Source: DATARH01 sp035504235 (GTDB lineage: Bacteria; Pseudomonadota; Alphaproteobacteria; ATCC43930; CGMCC-115725). From it: a stretch of DNA of 64,000 nt. Location of the stretch: contig DATJSH010000085.1 in assembly GCA_035504235.1 (NCBI GenBank), positions 7,995 to 71,994 of the forward strand, given 5' to 3'. The position numbers and the translations under genes were made by a program. How positions within the stretch are numbered: the first letter of the stretch is position 1; each line of letters starts with the position of its first letter. The notes beneath the pieces were generated by a model. It had not been told where the DNA came from and ran no database searches. It saw only the letters and a program-made list of their open reading frames with translations. Shown here piece by piece: positions 58,584-64,000 of this stretch.

Positions 58584-59306
58584 CTATTCGCGCCGGAACG
58601 TCACCACCAGCACGTCGCGATGGCCAGGCCGGGCCGGGTCGAGCGGCGTCACCGGCGTCACGCCGTGATAGACCCGGTTGTCGTCGGTCACCGCCGCGTC
58701 AAGCGCGTCGGTCAGCGTAAAGCTGCCGAGCGGGCGGCGGCGCTGATCGGAGATCGTCGTCTCGCCGCTTCGGATGTTGACCCGGTCGACCAAGAGCACC
58801 AGCACCCAGTCGACCCCGTCGCGATGCATGCCCTCGGGTGTGGGCTGGCCGGCCTCGGCGCCGTTGGCCTCGATGCGGAACTGATGGAGTTCGACATGCC
58901 AGCTCGAGGGCCGCGTCGCCGCCGGGGTCAGCCCGTGAAACAGCCGGTAGCAGGTGTCGAGGATCGCGCGCAGCGCCGGGTGCTCGGCGATTTCGGGCTT
59001 CACCGGCTCGAACCAGCGTTCGATATCGCCGTTCAGCGGGTTGTAGTCGCGGCTCTGGTAGTGCGGCTGGTGCGGTTTGCGGGCGACGCCTTCCGCCGTC
59101 GCGCGGAACACCGCGAAACGCCGCCGGCGATAGCGCCCGCCATCCGCCATGTAGGTGTCGACGCCGAGATCGTCCCAGCTTATGGCGAAAGCGTCCCACG
59201 CGGTAAGGCCGGCGCCTTCGAGCACAGCGCGCATGTCGCCGGCCTCGACAAACGCGAAACCGGTGCGGGTGATGGCGGCGGCAATATCGGCGAACGATTG
59301 GGTCAT
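58584..59306 (-). CDS. 2-oxoglutarate/Fe(II)-dependent dioxygenase family protein
   Basis: 240 residues from ATG 59306. The metal site is H-x-D in EGMHRDGVDWVLVLL (His161, Asp163) with a distal His214 in NRVYHGVTPV. RDVLVVTFRR has the Arg expected to bind 2-oxoglutarate. The layout resembles the 2OG-Fe dioxygenase family that includes free-amino-acid hydroxylases such as isoleucine dioxygenase. TPAATRPSSWHVELHQFRIEA precedes the site. It likely hydroxylates an amino acid or small metabolite. It is read divergently from the secreted Gly/His-rich protein gene. Confidence 0.85.
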   Translation of the reverse strand: MTQSFADIAAAITRTGFAFVEAGDMRAVLEGAGLTAWDAFAISWDDLGVDTYMADGGRYRRRRFAVFRATAEGVARKPHQPHYQSRDYNPLNGDIERWFEPVKPEIAEHPALRAILDTCYRLFHGLTPAATRPSSWHVELHQFRIEANGAEAGQPTPEGMHRDGVDWVLVLLVDRVNIRSGETTISDQRRRPLGSFTLTDALDAAVTDDNRVYHGVTPVTPLDPARPGHRDVLVVTFRRE

Positions 59307-59592
59307 CGAATTTCTACCGCTCCTTTGGCGGTCACGAGGCTGAAACATAGTCTTCCCGGATCGCCAACGACAGAACCGCTTCCTGCGTTTTGTTCAGTCC
59401 GTTTCGAACAGCGCCAAAGGCGAAGCATGCTTTGCCAGTGTGAAGGTGAGTTGGCGGTGCCGGGATACCGGCACAAAAAGCGCCAGGCTGGCTTTTTGAC
59501 GGTGAGCAACAGCGTGGCTGCCGTTGGTTTCCATAGGGACGGTTCACCGCACCGGGAGCGGTACGGGACCGCCTATCTGAATGGAGTTCGTC

Positions 59593-60177
59593 ATGATGCA
59601 GTTGAAGTCAAGCTTGGCTGCAGGCGCCAGCATCCTCGCGCTGGTTACGGCGCCCGCTTTTGCGGAGCCGGCGGCGGGAAACATGGGCTACAGCTTTGCG
59701 CCCCCGGCTCCGGCGACGGCGCAACCCCCCGCGCCCGCTGCAGTCGCCTATCCCGCGCAGGGATATGCGGGTACAACGCAAGGTTACGCGGCGTCCGCGC
59801 CGGGCTATGCGACGCCCCCGCCCTACGTCGACTGCAACAACCCGTATTACACTCAGTATTGCCAGGCGTATAACGCCTGGTACAACCAGAACATGCAGTA
59901 TTACGACCAGGATTATCCGACCTATGCCTATGACTACGGCTTCGACGATTGGGGATATCCCGACGATATCGGCTTTGGCCTAGGTTTCTACGGCGGACAC
60001 TTTGGACATGGCTTTGGACATGGCTTCCGACATGGCGGCGGCTTTCACAGTGCCGGGTTCCATAACGGCGGCTTCCACAGCACCGGCCGTTCCCACGGCT
60101 TCGGCGGTTCTCACGGCTTCGGCGGCTCCCACGGCGGTGGCGGCGGCGTTCACGGCGGCGGCGGCACTCGCCGATAA
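59593..60177 (+). CDS. Secreted Gly/His/Tyr-rich low-complexity protein
   Basis: 194 residues from ATG 59593, preceded by GGAG 6 nt upstream; an ATG at 59581 is less well placed. The signal peptide ends in TAPAFAEP. The mature part has three zones: a Pro/Ala/Tyr-rich stretch with QGYAGTTQGYAASAPGYA repeats; a Tyr/Asp-rich centre (NPYYTQYCQAYNAWYNQNMQYY); and a C-terminal ~55 residues of repeated HGFG, GFHNGG and FGGSHG units. Two Cys flank the central zone. Such His/Gly repeats can bind metal ions or make surface material, but no function is known. No secretion genes are adjacent. Confidence 0.8.
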   Translation: MMQLKSSLAAGASILALVTAPAFAEPAAGNMGYSFAPPAPATAQPPAPAAVAYPAQGYAGTTQGYAASAPGYATPPPYVDCNNPYYTQYCQAYNAWYNQNMQYYDQDYPTYAYDYGFDDWGYPDDIGFGLGFYGGHFGHGFGHGFRHGGGFHSAGFHNGGFHSTGRSHGFGGSHGFGGSHGGGGGVHGGGGTRR

Positions 60178-60279
60178 GCCGCACGGCGATCACTCCTTGG
60201 CGTGGTTCTGAGAGCGCTTGAGAGCCGGCGGCGGGAGGCGCACGATGACGGCTCGGCCGCAACCGACAGGAGCCCCGCC

Positions 60280-60471
60280 ATGCCGGACGATTCTCACGAC
60301 GAATTCGCCGCTGCCGTGCGCCGCGCCGGCGTCACCATCCCGCAAGACCGCTGGGCGGCGATGCGCGAGGCTTATTACAGCATGCAATCGCTGCTGAAGG
60401 TGCTCGACGACCCGCTTGCCTATGAGGACGAGCCGATGGCGATGCCGCGCTTCGATGGAGCTAAGCCGTGA
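60280..60471 (+). CDS. Small amidase-partner protein (AtzG/GatC-like)
   Basis: 63 residues from ATG 60280 with AGGAG 8 nt upstream. The sequence is helical (DEFAAAVRRAGVTIPQDRWAAMREAYYSMQSLLKVL) and ends in an acidic extended tail (YEDEPMAMPRF). The size, two-helix-plus-tail layout and position match small subunits such as AtzG or GatC, which wrap round and stabilise amidase-signature enzymes. Its TGA overlaps the amidase GTG (GTGA at 60468-60471). I infer a heteromeric amidase; the homology itself is weak. Confidence 0.7.
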   Translation: MPDDSHDEFAAAVRRAGVTIPQDRWAAMREAYYSMQSLLKVLDDPLAYEDEPMAMPRFDGAKP

Positions 60472-61871
60472 GCGCGCGGCCTTTGCCGACGCTCGCCGAG
60501 GCCGGGCGCAAGATCGCCAATGGCGAATTGTCGCCGATGGCGCTGACCGAGGCGGCGCTTGCCCGCGCCGAGGCGCTCAACCCCAGGCTCGATGCCTTTA
60601 TCGAGATCACCGCCGAGCGCGCCCGCGCGGCCGCCGCAAGGGCCGAGCGCGAGATCGCCGGCGGCCGGCGCCGCGGCCCGCTGCACGGCATCCCCTATGG
60701 ACTGAAAGACATTTACGATGCTGCGGGCCTGCGCACGACCGCGCATTCGCGTCTGCTGCTTGAGAACATCGCGGTGGCCGACGCCGAGACCACGGCGCGG
60801 CTCGAAGCCGCCGGCATGATCCTCATCGGCAAGCTCGCGACGCACGAATTCGCGACCGGCGGGCCGGCCTTCGACCTGCCGTTTCCGCCGGCGCGCAACC
60901 CGTGGAACACCGCGCATTTCACCGGCGGGTCGAGTTCGGGTTCGGGCGCGGCGGTCGCCGCCGGCATCTTGCCGCTGGCGATGGGCTCGGACACCGGCGG
61001 CTCGATCCGCCTGCCGGCTGCCTATTGCGGCACGGTCGGGCTCAAGCCGACCTATGGCCGAGTCAGCCGGCGCGGCGTGGCGCCGCTCTGCTACACGCTC
61101 GACACGACCGGCCCTTTGACCTGGACGGTCGAGGATGCCGCGCTGGCGCTGCAAGTGCTCGCCGGCCACGACCCGCGCGATCCCGGCTCGGCCGATGTGC
61201 CAGTGCCCGATTATCACGCGCAGCTGCGCGACGGGGTGAAGGGGCTGCGAGTCGGCTATTGCAGCGCCTTCAACCGCGACGGCGAAGTCGACGCCGAACA
61301 GACAGCCGCGCTCGACCAGGTGGCGCAGGTTCTCGCCAAGCTCGGCGCCGAGGTGACCGAGGTGACGCTGCCGCCCAATGCGCAGTTCCAAGCCTGCGCG
61401 CGCGCCATCTCGCACAGCGAGTCGTTCGCGATCCACGCCCAGGACTTGCGCACCCGGCCGGAACTGTACGCCCGCGTCACCCGCGAGCGGCTGATGCTCG
61501 GCGGGTTCCTGACCGCGACGCAATATGTCCAGGCGCAGCGCCTCAGGCGCATCTTGACGCGCAAGGTCGATGCGCTGTTCGAGACGGCGGACGTACTGCT
61601 GACCGCGATCATCCCCGGCGCAGCACCGGTGCTCGAGGAGACCGACGACGGGCCGTGGCGTCGCCAGCAGCCTCTGGCGTCGGTGTTCAACGTCACCGGC
61701 CATCCCTGCATGGCGCAACCCTGCGGTTTCTCCAAGAACGGCCTGCCGCTGTCGGCGCAGTTCGTCGGCCGGCATTTCGACGAGGCGACGGTGCTGCGCG
61801 CCGGCTACGCCTATGAGCAGGAAGCGGGCTGGGTGAACAAGCGCCCTGTTCTGGCGACCCTCGACGCGTAG
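60468..61871 (+). CDS. Amidase-signature family hydrolase
   Basis: 467 residues from GTG 60468, decided by overlap with the small-subunit gene. The catalytic triad is visible. Lys80 lies in PYGLKDIYD, the cis-Ser in FTGGSSSGSGAAVA (about 155-156), and the nucleophile Ser179 in GSDTGGSIRLPAAYCG. The C-terminal FNVTGHPCMAQPCGFSKNGLPLSAQFVG is family-typical. It hydrolyses a carboxamide or carbamoyl compound. With its small partner it resembles the AtzE-AtzG 1-carboxybiuret hydrolase or GatA-GatC arrangement, but without GatB nearby it is not the tRNA amidotransferase. Confidence 0.93.
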   Translation: MSARPLPTLAEAGRKIANGELSPMALTEAALARAEALNPRLDAFIEITAERARAAAARAEREIAGGRRRGPLHGIPYGLKDIYDAAGLRTTAHSRLLLENIAVADAETTARLEAAGMILIGKLATHEFATGGPAFDLPFPPARNPWNTAHFTGGSSSGSGAAVAAGILPLAMGSDTGGSIRLPAAYCGTVGLKPTYGRVSRRGVAPLCYTLDTTGPLTWTVEDAALALQVLAGHDPRDPGSADVPVPDYHAQLRDGVKGLRVGYCSAFNRDGEVDAEQTAALDQVAQVLAKLGAEVTEVTLPPNAQFQACARAISHSESFAIHAQDLRTRPELYARVTRERLMLGGFLTATQYVQAQRLRRILTRKVDALFETADVLLTAIIPGAAPVLEETDDGPWRRQQPLASVFNVTGHPCMAQPCGFSKNGLPLSAQFVGRHFDEATVLRAGYAYEQEAGWVNKRPVLATLDA

Positions 61872-61950
61872 CGCCAACAGGAATCACCACAGAGACAGTT
61901 AGGCAAGAGATTGCGAGCGGTTGTCATCTCATTCGCCTCACCGCCTCATT

Positions 61951-62008
61951 GTTCAATAATGCGGCTTTGCCGCGATTTTGTTCAATAATGCGGCTTCGCC
62001 GCGATTTT
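61951..62008 (+). repeat. Two 29-nt direct repeats, each with a small hairpin and T-run
   Basis: 61951-61979 and 61980-62008 are tandem copies of GTTCAATAATGCGGCTTTGC plus CGCGATTTT, differing at one base (TTT/TTC in the loop). Each contains GCGGC-3 nt-GCCGC followed by GATTTT, so each is a compact terminator-like hairpin. They lie 80 nt after the amidase stop and 22 nt before the LVIVD gene. The second hairpin and an extra TT could terminate amidase transcription or act as a leader hairpin for the next gene. Confidence 0.75.
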
Positions 62009-62030
62009 TTGCGGCAGGGGAGCCTTCTCG

Positions 62031-63344
62031 ATGACAGACCGTAATGGCGACGCGATCGCCCGCAACGTGCGCCGCATCGCGCATCTCGACCTGATGGGCG
62101 CGGGGCAGGTGACGGTCGACGCCAACTACGCCTATATCGGCCATATCACCAACAAGGAAGGGTTGGGCACGACGATCCTCGACGTCAGCGACCCGGCCAA
62201 TCCGCGCGTCGTCTCGACGATCATGCTCGATACCCCAGACTCGCACAGCCACAAGGCACGGGTCGCGGGCGATCTGATGATCGTCAATTCCGAGCGCAAC
62301 AACTCGGGCATCGGCCGCAAGGCCGAGGCGCTGCCCGGCACCCGCGCCCATCTGCGCGAGCTGCTCGGCCGCGAGCCGAACCATGCCGAGCTTGCCGAAA
62401 AGCTCGGCGTCGAGCCGGGTGACATCCCGCTCTTGGAAGAGGCCGAAAAGCACCCCTACCCCAATGGCGGGTTCAAGCTCTACGACATCACGAACAAAGC
62501 GCGCCCGGAATTGCTGGCCTTTCAGCGCACCGGCGGCATCGGCGTGCACCGCTTCGATATGGACGCGCATTACGCCTACATCTCGACCGAGATGGCGGGT
62601 TTCATCGGCAATATCCTCGTCATCTACGACATTCGCGATCCGCATCATGTCGAGGAAGTGTCGCGCTGGTGGATGCCGGGCCAGCATCTCGCCGGCGGCG
62701 AGATGCCGCATTGGCCGGGCCGCCAGCATCGCCTGCACCATGCGCTGCGCTTTGGCAGCGAGATGTGGGCCGGCTGCTGGCACGGCGGGCTGCATGTCAT
62801 CGACGTCTCCGATATCACCCGACCGCGCACGCTCGCCGGCTACAACTACCATCCGCCATTCCCGGAGCCGACGCACACGGTGATGCCGCTGCCGTTCCGC
62901 CCCGGCGGGCGGCGGGTGTGCATCGCGATCGACGAGGAGGACCAGTTCTACGGCGCCGCCGAGGCGGAGGCGCGGCGCGGCCGGCCGCATGCCGCGCTGT
63001 GGACGTTCGATGTCAGCGATTGGGAACGGGTCCAGCCGCTCGCGATGTTCGAGGTCAGCGAGCTCGATTCACCCTATGCCCGCACCCCCGGCGGCCGCTT
63101 TGGCGCGCACCAGTTCGCCGAGCGGATGCACGACAGCCTCGTCTATTGCGCCTGGTTTTCGGGCGGGTTGCGCGTCGTCGATGTCGCCGACCCGAGCGCG
63201 CCGCGCGAGGTCGCCTCGTTCATCCCCGAGCCGCGCGGCGGCAGGCCGAGCCCGCAATCGAACGACGTCGAGATCGACAGTCGCGGCCTCATCTACCTCG
63301 CCGACCGCAATATTGGGCTCGATATCCTCGAATTGCGCCGCTAA
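62031..63344 (+). CDS. LVIVD-repeat beta-propeller protein
   Basis: 437 residues. Repeating blades contain AYIGHITNKEGLGTTILDVSDPANPRVVST, LVIYDIRDPHHVEEVSRW, LHVIDVSDITRPRTLAGY, ALWTFDVSDWERVQPL and LRVVDVADPSAPREVASF. These are the x-D-V-S/A-D-P-x-x-P pattern of LVIVD proteins. His-rich loops (HSHKAR; GVHRFDM; HWPGRQHRLHH) could hold a metal. There is no signal peptide, so it is probably cytoplasmic. Its function is unknown. Its stop shares CTAA (63341-63344) with the opposing deacetylase stop. It may act with the amidase upstream, but tandem hairpins separate them. Confidence 0.88.
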   Translation: MTDRNGDAIARNVRRIAHLDLMGAGQVTVDANYAYIGHITNKEGLGTTILDVSDPANPRVVSTIMLDTPDSHSHKARVAGDLMIVNSERNNSGIGRKAEALPGTRAHLRELLGREPNHAELAEKLGVEPGDIPLLEEAEKHPYPNGGFKLYDITNKARPELLAFQRTGGIGVHRFDMDAHYAYISTEMAGFIGNILVIYDIRDPHHVEEVSRWWMPGQHLAGGEMPHWPGRQHRLHHALRFGSEMWAGCWHGGLHVIDVSDITRPRTLAGYNYHPPFPEPTHTVMPLPFRPGGRRVCIAIDEEDQFYGAAEAEARRGRPHAALWTFDVSDWERVQPLAMFEVSELDSPYARTPGGRFGAHQFAERMHDSLVYCAWFSGGLRVVDVADPSAPREVASFIPEPRGGRPSPQSNDVEIDSRGLIYLADRNIGLDILELRR

Positions 63345-64000
63345 CGGGCCGAAGCCAACTCCACGTTCCCGCGGTAGTGGTTGACGTATTGCGAGTAAAG
63401 CACCGCCGGCAGCGTTGCCAGATTGGCGGCGGTGGCGCGGATGCCGGTATCGACAGTGCGCGCGGTGCGGTAATCGGCGGCCTTGACCGCCGCCGCGACC
63501 GCCGCGGTATAGGCGCCGTAGGGATAGGCGAAGGTGTCGATCGCGATGCCGAAATGGTCTTCCAGCCAAGCCTTGCTGCCGGCGACCTCGTCCTTGAGTC
63601 GCGCCCCGGTGCCGAGGCTGGGCAGCGACGGGTGGGTGTGCGAATGGCAGCCGATCGTCATCCCGGCCGCCATCATCGCCCGCAGCTGGTCGGTCGTCAT
63701 GAAGTTCTCGTGATCGACATAGCCGCTGACGATGTAGAACGTCGCGCCGAAACCGTATTTCTGTAAGAGCGGAAATCCGTGCTCGAACTGGTTCTCCCAG
63801 CCGTCGTCGAACGACAGGATGACCGGCCGCTCGGGCAGCGGGAGGCCGTATTCGAGGCTATCGGCCAAATCGGCGAATGAGACGCTCTGATAGCCATTAT
63901 CGCTGAGAAAACGGAGATGCTGCTCGAACCCGTCCGGCGTCACGTAGAGCACGCCCGGCGCATGGTCGGGCACGACATGGTGGTAGACGAGGATCGGGAT
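63341..64000 (-). CDS. Polysaccharide deacetylase (NodB domain), 5' end outside window
   Basis: 219 C-terminal residues are visible. The frame is open to base 64000, reading IPILVYHHVVPDHAPG, so the start lies beyond the window. NodB motifs are present: SFDDGW (motif 1, catalytic and metal Asp), HSHTHPSL (motif 2, H-x-x-x-H metal ligands), and FAYPYGAYT (motif 3). The C-terminus includes VNHYRGNVELASAR. The YHHV opening is seen in exported or membrane-attached deacetylases such as those acting on poly-GlcNAc or peptidoglycan. The substrate and any signal peptide cannot be judged here. Confidence 0.92.
   Translation of the reverse strand: MPILVYHHVVPDHAPGVLYVTPDGFEQHLRFLSDNGYQSVSFADLADSLEYGLPLPERPVILSFDDGWENQFEHGFPLLQKYGFGATFYIVSGYVDHENFMTTDQLRAMMAAGMTIGCHSHTHPSLPSLGTGARLKDEVAGSKAWLEDHFGIAIDTFAYPYGAYTAAVAAAVKAADYRTARTVDTGIRATAANLATLPAVLYSQYVNHYRGNVELASAR

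Noticed and set aside
59460..59515. Candidate terminator around GCCGGGATACCGGC and CTTTTT
   Set aside because: It lies in a divergent promoter region with no gene ending towards it, and the T-run is not adjacent to a stable stem.

Overview
The window is about 64 kb of dense, high-GC DNA from what looks like a free-living alphaproteobacterium. The evidence is the codon usage, short intergenic gaps, many ATGA and GTGA start/stop overlaps, and the gene mix: LLM flavin enzymes, class III CoA-transferase, a Rieske oxygenase, TauE/SafE, several MFS carriers and a crtEBIYZ set. I cannot name the genus from sequence alone. No phage, IS element, CRISPR array or rRNA operon was seen. The only RNA gene found is tRNA-Arg(CCG).

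Layout. 1-5.5 kb: the end of a ferritin-like gene, a DUF1203 gene, DNA polymerase I behind a CHCC zinc-finger gene, and a lipoprotein alpha/beta hydrolase. 5.5-6.1 kb: tRNA-Arg, an AT-rich patch with an orphan Flp-pilin-like gene, and a strong terminator. 6.3-16.4 kb: a carotenoid island. A fatty-acid-hydroxylase-superfamily gene and a carotenoid oxygenase precede crtY-crtI-crtB, which are coupled by 4-nt overlaps. crtE, an ABC ATPase and an ABC-2 permease converge on them, followed by crtZ. 16.5-21 kb: an RND efflux pump with its adaptor. 21.2-26.2 kb: an LLM monooxygenase, a Ddl-like ATP-grasp ligase and, divergently, an alpha/beta hydrolase coupled to a membrane-anchored MurF-like ligase. 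26.2-35.2 kb: small-molecule metabolism, comprising a methyltransferase, CoA-transferase, M20 amidohydrolase with TauE, a TPP enzyme, a lysozyme-like lipoprotein, and a second LLM enzyme with a hydrolase. 35.3-39 kb: an 1107-residue membrane patatin followed by a decayed crotonase gene.

39-45.6 kb: a branched-chain-amino-acid-type binding protein overlapping an isoaspartyl peptidase, a DHA2 MFS carrier, then a signalling cluster of three response regulators divergent from a hybrid histidine kinase. 45.7-49.9 kb: dodecin with a small partner, an FMN hydroxy-acid dehydrogenase, a 44-nt perfect palindrome, an MFS carrier and a hydrolase. 50-55.2 kb: an MFS carrier divergent from a FAH-family enzyme, a methyltransferase-like gene and an IlvD/Edd dehydratase, which may be a sugar-acid or organic-acid catabolic unit. 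55.3-64 kb: DUF3892, Rieske oxygenase, stress and PepSY-like proteins, a 2OG-Fe dioxygenase, a Gly/His-rich secreted protein, a small-subunit/amidase pair, an LVIVD-repeat protein and a polysaccharide deacetylase cut by the window edge.

The best candidates for undescribed biology are four. (1) The Ddl-like/hydrolase/transmembrane-MurF module. (2) The ABC exporter translationally coupled to crtE inside the carotenoid island. (3) The patatin whose catalytic dyad is split by a large membrane region. (4) A DNA polymerase I that has lost every recognisable 3'-5' exonuclease metal ligand.
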